Shown here: positions 22,180 through 32,439 of the stretch, one piece after another | How positions within the stretch are numbered: position 1 is the stretch's first letter | How the letters are laid out: each line of letters starts with the position of its first letter | Assembly (NCBI GenBank): GCA_900239685.1 | Contig: OENT01000312.1 | Location: forward strand, 1-64,000 | Length of the DNA: 64,000 bases | Direction of reading: 5' to 3' | Source of the DNA: Rotaria macrura | Lineage: Eukaryota > Rotifera > Eurotatoria > Philodinida > Philodinidae | Program-made: the position numbers and the translations under genes | Notes under the pieces: generated by a model | Databases searched by the model: none | What the model saw: the letters and a program-made list of their open reading frames with translations, nothing else | What the model was told of the DNA's origin: nothing

Positions 22180-22829
22180 AATTTTGTGCATTTAAATACT
22201 TACACAAATGGTTGAAAAACATGTGATGAATGCAAGAAAAAGGTGAATTCGTAAAATTCATGTTAAATGTACAATTTTTCATTTTTTTCTTTCATATGGA
22301 GTCCCTGCCAAGTTTACTTAGTTTCTCTCCTGCTTCGACTTTCAGCAGAAAAGCAACAAAAAAAAACAACTTAAAGCTTTTGAGAAGAAACGAATAAAAA
22401 ATGGAATAGAAGACGAATGTAAGGGTGTGAGTATCGCAATAGAAGACGATGAATAAAGTAGCAAAAAAAACCCAGATACTCGAGTTGTTAGAATTCCATG
22501 AATTCGAAGTGATTCTCATTCTCTTATAATTCTGTATCGATACGACATATAAGTATACTTTATATTAACCATGAGTTCTGTTTCTGCAGTTGTTTAGAAT
22601 TCACGAAATCTGGACATGTTTCATAAAAGTGTGTCAAAAGCATAATCCGGCAGTTTTTTTGAGCTTTTTGAACAATAAGTCCGCATTTTCTATCCTCTTT
22701 ATTCATCCTAATGCCGTCTAGAAACCATCACATAAAGTGTAGTAAAAATATTTCGAGAAATTCATGCAAATCTACCAACGCTTCATTTAGTACACTTACT
22801 ACTAGAGGTGGTATTTTACTTTTACTTTA
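22180..22829. other. Intergenic, no gene recognised
   Basis: This would contain the promoter of the F-box/LRR gene if the model holds. A minus-strand hydrophobic open frame (22292-22519) has no family likeness. No convincing TATA box was identified. Confidence 0.35.
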
Positions 22830-22842
22830 CTGGTAACTTAAA

Positions 22843-23486
22843 TAGGGGTGCAACAAATCTTTAATGGATTTGGGATTTGTCACCAAATCTCTGAGATTTG
22901 GACTTGGATTTGGTTTTGGTTTTGGTTTCTGGATTTGGGGTATGGTTAGAACTGAGTTCCTAGCTGTGGATTTCGTCTATATTTGGATCACAGGATTGTT
23001 TATATTACTTTTTTCAGCTTAGATTTGGGATTCGGGATTGGTGATACGTTTGGAATTTGGGGTTTGGACTTGGACTTGGATTTGGGTTCGAGTCTTAGGT
23101 TTGGATTTGGACTTGGGATTTGTTTTCGATCTGACATCAGTCAAGTTTTTTAGTCGTGCTACATTGAAACCAAATCTCAATCCCAAATCCAAATCCCAAA
23201 CACAAATCCTACCCAAATCCTAACCATAATGATACAGACCAAATCCCAAATCCAAAACACAAATCCAAATGCAAACCCAAATCTAAACCAAATCTAAACA
23301 ATTTGATATCAGCCTCTAAGAATTAATACTCTTCTGTCCCTTCTAAGACTTTATATTAAAAATTCTCATCAGATTTGGATAATTTAAGACCAAGCCCAAA
23401 CCCAAATTCAAATCCAAATCTCAGTCAAGAACAAATCCAAATCTATTTGCACCAAATCCCAAGGCTTTGGATTTGTTGCACCCCTA
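22843..23486. mobile_element. hAT-like MITE built of GGATTTGG repeats
   Basis: Terminal inverted repeats TAGGGGTGCAACAAATC (left) and GATTTGTTGCACCCCTA (right) are perfect over 17 bp and of hAT type. The left half is rich in GGATTTGG/GGGATTTG words and the right half in their complements, so the element is a large imperfect hairpin. CTGGTAA occurs at 22830-22836 and directly after the right end (23487-23493), suggesting a target duplication with a few extra bases on the left. The two apparent open frames inside come from the simple repeat and are not genes. Confidence 0.8.
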
Positions 23487-23562
23487 CTGGTAAATAAGTA
23501 AATAAACTTGTTATGTCAGAAGTGTTCCCCTTCTATCATAAGGCGGAACGAATGGTACATAC

Positions 23563-23636
23563 TCCTTTCTAGTAAAGGGGTTAATACGTCTGCCCGCAAA
23601 GCAGGAGGTGCATGGTTCGATTCCATGCGAGAGGAG
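23563..23636 (+). tRNA. tRNA-like gene, anticodon possibly GCA (Cys)
   Basis: A 74-nt cloverleaf can be drawn. Acceptor TCCTTTC pairs fully with GAGAGGA, D-stem GTA/TAC encloses a loop with GGGG, anticodon stem TCTGC/GCAGG encloses CCGCAAA, and the T-arm CATGG-TTCGATT-CCATG is good. The anticodon would be GCA. Against a functional gene, position 33 is C instead of T and the T-stem and acceptor are offset by one base. A covariance-model scan would decide. Confidence 0.5.
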
Positions 23637-23639
23637 GTT

Positions 23640-26468
23640 ACTCTTTTGTTCCGTTCTTTAATCATACCATCACGTTGCTGTGTCGGTGATATCAGATGAT
23701 AATGAAAATGAGAATAAGAGAAATAGAGTCATAACAAAATTATTTAATATTTACTTTTGTAAAAGTAAATAAATTATTTACTTCGGTAAAAGAATGTGTA
23801 TGAACTGTTAAAAATATTTAAATGATAAATGCATGATCTCCTGAGAGAAATTTGCTACTTGTGTGCTTGTATCTGATAGGATATGTCAGTTACGGTTCAC
23901 TACTAAGCAAACGGTAATAGGATAAAGACAACATACAGAAATTCCTATTACCAACGACATGTATTTTATGAACAGCTATTAACGGAATCACTGTAGCCTT
24001 AAAATGTGAAAGACCATATACCCACTGTTGCTCATGTCCTACAACCTGGTCTTTTTTATGCATATTGGGGTATATTTCAGCATCACTGTTTACTTCGAAT
24101 CATGATGTTTCAACAAGAAAATACTTCGTCTATATTCCGATCAGATGTTAGTTATACATCACCTCTGATAGTGCATTTCAGCCATCTGTCACGGTTTCCG
24201 AAGGGTCATCAAAGGTTTCATCACGGTAAAGCAATCCTAATCGAGAATCCCTCAACAAATCCCCAGAGAATCCCTGAATTTGAGGGCTGTAAGGAAAAAC
24301 AAAATCTCCCCGGTGGATTTATGAGGGAGTGCTGGAATGTGTTCACCGCTGTCCTTCGCGCACATTAATGTATATAAGGAACTCAACATTCAGGAAAAAC
24401 AATAATTTATTTTTAACATTGAGTTTTTCCAAACGATAAATATCATTCGAACTTCCACCTGAGATCGGTCAGTGACAACCCAGTTTCGAAACGGGTTGAT
24501 ATTTCGCCTTCAGGAGTCATCCGCTAAGATGGAGCTTGCTGAACGGCTTAGATGGGAGACCATCTGGAAAAAGCAGGAGATTTTCGTGGGAAAAGTATGC
24601 TTCAGTTGATAGGAAGAGATCAGAAATTTATGACACTGTGAAAGAGTGAATAGACCCTCTAAAGCTTCATATTAGGCCTTTTGGACGTTCTGAAACGTTA
24701 TGGCGACTTCCTTAAAAATCCTCGACGACTCTCTGTCGTGAGTCCCCGGGCGAGGTTTTTTAGGACTCTTCGGGAAGTCATTAAGGGATTCTCAACTAGG
24801 GAACTGTAGGCGTCTTAACTAATTCATCCTAATTAGTTATTTTCTCTTTCACGATCTGTGTGAACCGAGGGAGGTGCAAATTTTAACCCACCTAGCTGAT
24901 TCATTCAGACAATCGGATCGGATAAGACTTATACCCACCCGATGAGATTCTGAAAAACGGAATGACCCTCGGAGTCTTGTTGTTGAATGCCTATCATATT
25001 CTACTTGAGGATTTTGAAGGAATCTGACGTAGACTTTTGATCCACTTCTAAGAATGTCCCCAGGTACTAATTAGTACTCAATTGATAAAATAGGTTTCTT
25101 CTGTCGGATCTGTCTGTATTCCGGTTTCCTGGAATCTGATCGGATTGCGTCGGCGATCATATCCGGTGAAATCCATTGTCAGCTTCATCCACCTGGTCAT
25201 ATACACTTCAAAACTCTATTTAGATCTTGTTTCACAAAGTAATGGTTCTGAATGAAGCTTAAAAGAAGGAAATTGGGGTAGGGGAATCCGAATCTCCGAT
25301 TAGTTTATTGAACTTTTCAGTTTCTTTTTCAATTGAAAAACTGTTTTTCAAAAATAAACAGCTCTTTTGTTGAAAATAAATTTTGAAACAAAACTATCCA
25401 TTTTTTTTTAAGCTTTTCCTAGTGAAGAAACCGATTTATTTATTGAAGAATGATGGTGTGAGCAAGAGAATATTCTCAGGTAAAGACGTAATGGTTTTTA
25501 CTAAAAGGATGTTGTGTTCATAATTAATATCACGATCGAAATTTCTAAAAAGTTGATTGCTGACTTCAATTTCTAGACCCTCCAATCGATTGCCCAAAAC
25601 CTATACGAGCATCAGATTTCTAGATGAAATAGCCACCTTATGCCAAAAAATATTGAATCATAGTGATATTCGCCTCACAAATATTGCTTATTCACATAAT
25701 GTGTAGGGAATTAAAAGTGAACTGAGAATAGTTCAGTCTTAATAGTGAGTATTCAGTTTTTTTTATATCACTTATTATTGAGTCATTCACTTTGAACTAG
25801 CTATACGTTGCACCTAAAATTAAGTGTAAACTGATACAGCTAAATATCTAATGTAGTCAAGTCGAATAAAAAAGAACTGCGCTAGTTCTTTTTCTGTTCC
25901 CAGAAGAATTCAAGAGAGAGGGCGTGAGTGTGGGTTTTGATGTGCCGCCTGGATGTTAGTACGGCGTATGTGTCCACATTGCATATGTGGGTTTCGTGAA
26001 AACAATATCTCAACCAGAAGCACAACCTCAGTCACATCCACGCCCACACTCTCACCCATAGCCACAGCCACAGCCACACCCTCTTCTAAAGAATGAGGAT
26101 GAGGTAGATGTCGTATTATTTTTTGCTCTTATTTTACACAAGGTGGACCCACATATTGTGAAACGAGAATAAAATTTTATATGAATTTTGTCATATTAAC
26201 TGCAAGAAGTTGTGAGTGTCGGTGCATGTTGGAATGGGTGCAAACATGTACATTGTGGAAAACCGACAACGCTCACATTTGACAGTCACACCCACATCCT
26301 CGTCAGAATCATTTGATTACTGGTATTACAGATGAGTTTTCCAATTACAAACCTGTTCTTGAAATTCCCTCTACTGAGGCTACTCGTCCTTTTAAGACAG
26401 ACAGCTAAAGATAACCAGGTTGATCCTATATCATGAGAAATCTCCGAAATTCTTTTCTTTTATTTCAG
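23640..26468. other. Non-coding stretch with small inverted repeats
   Basis: No gene is seen; one open frame of 120 codons (24006-24368) lacks motifs. An imperfect hairpin at about 24700-24785 pairs GACTTCC...TTAAAAATCCTCG with CGAGGTTTTTTAGGA...GGGAAGTC. CAACCC/GGGTTG flank a GTTTCGAAAC palindrome near 24477-24500. Around 25915-26095, GTGAGTGTGGGT-like and CCCACACTCTCACCC-like tracts face each other. These may be remnants of small transposons. Confidence 0.4.
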
Positions 26469-27371
26469 CATTCCCAATGCGTACGAGTAGGTGTGATATT
26501 CCTACCAATGTCATTTGGTCACTCACAAATGGGTGTCACTGTTGCTGGAAGAAATGGCAAAAGCGATGCAATCAATCAACTCAATCACCCATCAGGTGTG
26601 TTCGTTGATCATGAGCAAACTATTTACATCTCGGATCGAGACAATCATCGAATTGTCAAATGGATATCTGGTGCAGCCAATGAATAAATCGTTGCAGGTG
26701 GTAATGGACAAGGAAACAAAGATCAACAATTAAATGAATCCTATGATAGCATTATTGACAAAGAGACAGATAGCCTCATAATATCCGATCATGGGAATCA
26801 GAGAGTTGTTCGATGACCTCGTCAAAATGGAAAACGAGGTGTAACACTGCTTTCAGGTGTCGATTACTTCGGTTTGACTATGGACAAACAAGAATCACTC
26901 TACGTCGTCGACTACAGCACTGATGTAGTAAGACGATATCAAAGAGGTGACATTCAAGAAAAGGTAGTGGCAGGTGGCAATCAGAAAGGAAATCGCATGG
27001 ATCAGCTCTCGAATCCTTCTCACTCTTTTGTCGACGTCGAGGACTCAGTTTATGTGTCTGATAGTGGGGATGCTCGTGTGATGGAATAGGAAGAAGTTGC
27101 GAAACAAGGAATTGTCGTCGCCGGTGATCAAGAAAGAGGAGATAGTCTGACACAACTGAATTGGCCTCAAGGAGTTATTGCAGATCAAACGGAGACTATC
27201 TATGTGACTGATTACTGGAATAATCGAATCATGCGTTGGAGAAAAGGAGACAAGGCGAATCAATTGAATGGGCCCATCGGTATGTCCTTCGATCGTCAGG
27301 GAAATCTTTATGTCATCGATTTACTAAATCATCGTGTTCAACGCATTGATCTTGAATTATCTCTTTTCTAA
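26469..27371 (+). pseudogene. NHL-repeat beta-propeller pseudogene
   Basis: Starting at a TTTATTTCAG acceptor, one reading frame of about 300 codons encodes repeated NHL units: GVTVAGRNGKSDAINQLNHP, then SGVFVDHEQTIYISDRDNHR; similar units with VAGGNQKGNRMDQLSNPS, VSDSGDARVM, TDYWNNRIMRW and VIDLLNHRVQRID. NHL repeats form beta-propellers used for protein binding, and in bdelloids they are common in large secreted or receptor-like proteins. The frame is broken by TAA at 26685, TGA at 26814 and TAG at 27087, with no frameshift. The 5' exon is not evident. A dead copy is most likely; recent nonsense mutations or assembly errors are alternatives. Confidence 0.8.
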
Positions 27372-28083
27372 GAGATAAAAGTATTTGATTGTCTCGTCCC
27401 TTATCCCCTTTCGAAATTAATCATAGTAGAAATCAATGGAAAATTTCCTCATTTTCTTATTGTTGCTATAGTCCCGCACGCGTTCAGTAACATCTTGATA
27501 GAGCAGAAGTGAGTGTAAAAGCTCATAAAAGCATGATCAGAGATCATTTCACCGCCATCCTTCGAACGACGAATGCTCCAGTGATCTCCTGGAACCCGGA
27601 AATACGCTGCGAATGTTAAGATATTTCTGATAAGACACGAAGACGACTGGATGGGGTGTGGAAGCGTGCGTATAGGGTCTGGCTTCATCGTATCTTAGTT
27701 CACGCCCAAACCTATTCCAAAATAACACAGTTCTCGAAGTTTCGTAGTTGATTCAATAAATGCGCCATGTTTTACTTAAGTCAATGAAGAAAACATACAT
27801 AGTAGATATCGTATTAGTCTAAATACAATGTGATGAACTGTACGCAACGAATTCTTCTAGCATCAGAGATCTAATACAGGTTAGGAAGCGAATTGTGACC
27901 TAAAATACTCGAATACCATCCTAACTATACCTACGTTAAGAAAAGAATCAAAATCAAAACCCCAAATTCTCTACTTTCATAGTAGAAAACTCATTATTTT
28001 CCGCCGTTTCGGTATTTGTTCAACTCTTTTATCCTCTGCATGCATTAAATGTCACTAAAATTCAGTATGCATAAACTAAAGTT
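27372..28083. other. Intergenic, no gene recognised
   Basis: Lies between the 3' ends of the converging NHL pseudogene and the PQQ dehydrogenase gene. A short minus-strand frame (27449-27688) has no likeness to known families. Confidence 0.4.
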
Positions 28084-29406
28084 TCATATGCAAAGAATAA
28101 AATTCAAAAAGTACATAATGACGATGGAAAGCGACGCAAAACGACGAACTGCATTACTCTTTTCATTCCTATATTGCACTTGATAAATCACCCCGTTTCC
28201 ATCATCTGTGAATAGAAGACTACCATCTTTTAATACTAGTAGACCCACCGGTGTTCCAAATGTGTTTGGTCCTTCAGGTTTGGTCAAAAATCCGGTTATA
28301 AAGTCCTCGTAATATCCCATAGGTCGGTTGGTATCATTATCAAAGGGAACGAATATAATTTTGTAGCCAGTTCCTGCATTTCTATTCCATGAGCCATGAA
28401 AGGAAGCGAAAGCTCCATTCTTGTACCTTTCTGGAAACTGTGAACCAGTGTAGAACTGCAAGCCCATTACACCTGAATGTGCTTGAAATAGAAGATCAGG
28501 TGTACGCGTCTCGGCTACCAGATCAGGCCGCTCGCTCGTTCCATTCGGATAGGTTCGTCGCGGTTCGATTAGATTAGGACTCAAATATGCATACGGAAAT
28601 CCGTAGTACTCATCTTCTTGGATGCGAGTAAAGAAGTCAGGTACCAAATCATCTCCGAGCTCGTCTCTTTCTTGGCACGCCGTATATAGTTCATTTGTGA
28701 TTGGATGAAAAGCTAAGCCTACAGGATTTCGAAGACCCCATGCATAAGTTGTCTGGTTAGTCCCATCAAGATTGGCTTGTTGAACAGACGATTTTGGCAA
28801 CTGTTCTTCACCAACGTTTGATAGTGAACCGATACCGACAAAAATTGTATCGTTTGTCTTCGATCCAATGATGGTTCGAGTTTGATGTCCATTTTCAGGG
28901 TACGTCATGATAATTTCTCCCATGCCGGAAATCTGTCGACTACCAGGAGTCCATTTGTATCGTCTGACATCACCAAAACTTGCGACAAAGAAAAAATCAT
29001 CAACGAAAGTCATACTATAGGCTCGACGCAGTCCATTAGACGCATCTGCGAAGACGGTGCGTTGATCAGGGTACCCATCATGATCTGTGTCAATGAGACA
29101 AATTATGCGACTGGCTCTTGGTTCACTGACTAGAATATCACCCGATGGTGTATACAAGAGGTAGCGAGGACCATTGAAGTTACTCGCGATTATTTTGATC
29201 GAAAACCCTTCTGGAAGAAAAATTTTTGGATCGTCTGGTACAGGATATAGTATTGCATCTTTCTCAGCAGAGGTGGTATTGTATGGAGCAGGTAAATCAG
29301 TGATATTGATACGAATCGGAATAGGAACAAATGTTATATTTTCCGTATGAATGTCTTCAAAACAAGTGAGCGACAAGAAGAGGAGAACGAAGATGCGGCA
29401 ATGCAT
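28084..29406 (-). CDS. Secreted PQQ-dependent sugar dehydrogenase-like protein (L-sorbosone dehydrogenase type)
   Basis: This intronless frame encodes 440 residues from the ATG at 29406; an in-frame ATG at 29445 would add 13. The second start is preferred because a clean signal peptide follows (CRIFVLLFLSLTC). The rest is a six-bladed propeller of the soluble PQQ-dependent sugar dehydrogenase/AA12 type, which oxidises sugars. Signature stretches include WGLRNPVGLAFHPITNELYT, RDELGDDLVPDFFTRIQED, GVMGLQFYTGSQFPERYK, GAFASFHGSWNR and TPVGLLVLKDGSLLFTDDG. Many N-glycosylation sites (NIT, NTT, NDT, NQT, NGT) and a hydrophobic C-terminal tail suggest a secreted, possibly GPI-anchored protein. Close family members known to me are bacterial and fungal. 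The missing introns and higher GC than the flanks point to horizontal transfer followed by acquisition of eukaryotic targeting signals. Confidence 0.85.
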   Translation of the reverse strand: MHCRIFVLLFLSLTCFEDIHTENITFVPIPIRINITDLPAPYNTTSAEKDAILYPVPDDPKIFLPEGFSIKIIASNFNGPRYLLYTPSGDILVSEPRASRIICLIDTDHDGYPDQRTVFADASNGLRRAYSMTFVDDFFFVASFGDVRRYKWTPGSRQISGMGEIIMTYPENGHQTRTIIGSKTNDTIFVGIGSLSNVGEEQLPKSSVQQANLDGTNQTTYAWGLRNPVGLAFHPITNELYTACQERDELGDDLVPDFFTRIQEDEYYGFPYAYLSPNLIEPRRTYPNGTSERPDLVAETRTPDLLFQAHSGVMGLQFYTGSQFPERYKNGAFASFHGSWNRNAGTGYKIIFVPFDNDTNRPMGYYEDFITGFLTKPEGPNTFGTPVGLLVLKDGSLLFTDDGNGVIYQVQYRNEKSNAVRRFASLSIVIMYFLNFILCI

Positions 29407-29449
29407 AGCACTCGATTTTAAAAATAAATAAGATGACAGTAACAATTTT

Positions 29450-32050
29450 GCGCGTTGTCACTGATGACAATAAATAGAAAAAAAACTCACATAAGTTGAT
29501 GAATAGGCAAGAATGTAAAGGTTCTATTTGTTTAGTACCGTTGACAAGCGTTTCAAAGGTAGAAATATATACCGCTGTTTTTCGTTTTTATTATTCCTCA
29601 AGAATACTTGAATGCAAGTTTGATGCTTTCTTATCTTTATATTGCGTACATGAATGCTTTGATAACAGTACTTACACTCGTGCAACTCTCATTTCTTTAT
29701 GGGTATGAGATAGTTGTTCTCCAAACAATATTTCCCCTAACAAACATTGAAAATAACTATATTCCGTGCCGAGGACAACAGTCACCGTACAGATCTAAGA
29801 CGAAAGCGTGCACTCTTGTTTTAAATAATTAGCTAATGTAATTATCCGTCATCTGACACTTGATAGCAATAGCATTACGGTTTATTTTTATCGTGTTCCA
29901 TATAATTAGTACTATCCATCGAACGTCTTGAAAATCAAGTGTCTTATCACATAAAAAACTATGGATATCTGTCACGATATTCTCATTACCACATTTGTAA
30001 AGATGACGAAAAGCAGCTATGCATGACAGAACTTTTTGAAACTAGAAGTATCACAGATAGAAAATACAACATTGATTCTCGAATAGCTGCCATGATACAT
30101 AGTAACATTTTAAAACATGAGTCAACACAAACATGTTCTTTTGGCTGTTTAGTGCAGAACGCACAGCTCATCTTCTCTTAAGTGTAATATCAGCATGTAG
30201 TAGAGGATCATAAGCTATTGCACGCAGAGCATAATAGAAGTATTATTAGATAAGGGTGAATTTTAGACTATTTAAATAAATGAGTTCTTAAAATATTGGA
30301 AACACATCCATAAGATATTGTTTTCAATCCTCGGCCCAATCATACCGGAGAACATGGATTATGTATGAGATACAAAATGTCTTTGCGGCTGTAGTGTGTA
30401 TGTGGTTATTCAGCATATGTGAGGGCTTAGGGGAATAGAAATCTAAGTCAGATTGAGTCTTCTCTGCATAGAGCTGCAGTTAGTAAACAGTTTAGAAAAA
30501 TATCAGTCCTTCAAAGCTGTCCTTAGGCAACAATCTTCCATAGCAAGGTAAACAAAACACAATGGCATTTTTCTTCTTCTTCAATACTATTCGATAGAAA
30601 TTATAGTTACACTGATACCCTTCTTGATGAAGACTGTGGACAGAGAAGAATAACTCGTTGCTTCTGGAATCAGATTGTGCATATTCAATTCGACTGGTAC
30701 AGCTATTATCGTAATTCATCGTAAGTTCCCTGAATACAGATACTCAGTCTCTTAAATAGAATGTAAACAAATAGTATTTACCTGCAATATTGAGCACAAT
30801 AATACAACACTATATTCGAAATCGTATCTTCTCTACAAACAGCCGTCTACATATCAAGTACTTTGATCTGAACAGTTATCTTTTATTCTTTCGTCCCACG
30901 TATAAGTAATATCTGAATTCGATATCATGCTACGAGTGCTATGGGTATGGTGAGCCTTACATTAACTTTTCAATAATTGAATACGTTTAATATAATTCTC
31001 TTCTTCCAAGACTTATGTTGATCGTTTTGGATTAATTTCGCGTTCTGGCTCGAGTACCATCCACATGGATTCCACGTTATGGAGAAAAGGATACATTAGA
31101 CTCACCAAAACGAATTAGTTTTTTTGAATTTTCTCTTTCTCTAACGTTCTTGGTTATCAATGGGTTCTTTCAATAACTCCATAACTTCATAATTAAATGA
31201 TGGTTGTCTTTTTTCTATGAATTGCCCTTATCAAATAGTACAAAAGACGGTTTATCGGTCAATGATCACCAGGAATAAGAATAATTTAGAATGGCATAGA
31301 AAAACGTGAACGCTGAATCAGCATGTGAATGAGCCTCAGTGAATCCGTCAGAGAGTACATTAGTCTGCATCGCAATTTAGAAGCGACTAGTTCTCTATAA
31401 TCATTTAATTATTTACTGGTATTTTTTGCATTCTCTTTAGTTTCAAATATGCCATGGCAGTAAGAAGAACTTGATTCGCTTGTTTCCTCCATTTTACTAA
31501 ACTTAAGGACATTCCTGTGATAGACTGGTGAATGGTTGCGACTGTGAATGGTTCTTTATATTTGTGTGTGCCTAGACAAATCAAACCAACATTATATCTT
31601 GAAATGATCTGCTAGAGATCGGGACAACTCAAGGTCAGCCAGATCTCAAGATCTGATCTGTTTGAATTTTCACCAGAGGAATAATTGAATGAAAATCAGT
31701 TGAAAAAAGATCATCACTCACTACTAGAGAAAAGAATGAAAAATGTGCTGTATGTGTAGGATAGATTCGAATCGCACTTTCACTATGTGTTGCATGTGTC
31801 TTACAAGATTTTCGTCATGAATTGTCTCGCAAATTACGACAAATGAGACAAAGTTTATCTTAGTGTGATAGTCTGGTTTAATTGTTAGAATTATCACCCA
31901 TCCCGTATTCACATTATGCCAATTGTAGATTTGGTCGAGTCTTTTGCAAGAATATTATTGACAAACATATAAATTCAATTGAACACACTTGTTTAAGAAA
32001 TATCTATGCATAGATGATCTTTACAAAAAAAAGTGAGAAACAACATATAA
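29450..32050. other. Intergenic, no gene recognised
   Basis: AT-rich sequence with several open frames of 60-80 codons. One on the minus strand (30492-30719) has scattered cysteines and a Lys run but no domain I recognise. I found no RNA gene or transposon ends. Confidence 0.35.
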
Positions 32051-32056
32051 ACTGAA

Positions 32057-32338
32057 TTATCGGTAATATGTGCGACCACATTGTTTCTGATGTTTCGAAT
32101 AGAAGCTTGATGAGCAGACTTGAGCACTGCATCCACCACAAGTGCCAACTGCGTCACAGCTAAAAGAGCTACATTCGGGTTTACAACGGACTGTTGTCGA
32201 TCCATAACCACCTACACCCGTACAACTATGGGACTGGAAATGATAGCTACAGAAACGTCGTCGACAATGATCACATCTACCATATGAAGAATTTGTGCAA
32301 ACTGAACATTCGACACTTGAACTTGAACTTGAACCCAT
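32057..32338 (-). CDS. Small AN1-like Cys/His-rich zinc-finger protein
   Basis: A single-exon frame of 93 residues starts MGSSSSSSVECSVC. Residues about 11-40 give C-x2-C-x7-C-x2-C-x4-C-x2-H-x3-H-x-C (ending CSYHFQSHSC), close to the AN1 zinc-finger spacing. A second, looser Cys/His cluster follows (CDAVGTCGGCSAQVC, then H-x3-C). AN1 proteins act in stress responses and ubiquitin/proteasome handling; such a role here is only inferred. The gene has a good TATA box about 90 bp upstream. The glycine at position 2 with following serines could permit N-myristoylation. High Ser/Cys content and the lack of a signal peptide suggest an intracellular protein. The exact family is uncertain. Confidence 0.65.
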   Translation of the reverse strand: MGSSSSSSVECSVCTNSSYGRCDHCRRRFCSYHFQSHSCTGVGGYGSTTVRCKPECSSFSCDAVGTCGGCSAQVCSSSFYSKHQKQCGRTYYR

Positions 32339-32425
32339 AATGTTATTTTTGTTGATCGAACTTGATGGTTCTGGTTAAAATGTTAGAATAGAAAAATGAA
32401 GTATGCTTCAGTTGACTCTACCCCT

Positions 32426-32433
32426 CTTATATA
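32426..32433 (-). promoter_or_regulatory. TATA box of the AN1-like gene
   Basis: The minus strand reads TATATAAG, a near-consensus TATA box, 88 bp upstream of the ATG at 32338. Transcription starting about 30 bp downstream would give a 5' leader of about 60 nt. Confidence 0.6.
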
Positions 32434-32439
32434 TGCCTC

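Noticed and set aside
23019-23223. Open frames on both strands rich in NPKSKP and GLDLDLG-type repeats
   Set aside because: They are translations of the GGATTTGG simple repeat inside a MITE.
24006-24368. 120-codon plus-strand open frame
   Set aside because: No domain, no splice structure and an amino-acid composition like random sequence.
30492-30719. 75-codon minus-strand frame with cysteines
   Set aside because: No cysteine spacing of a known domain and no supporting exon; left as unsupported.
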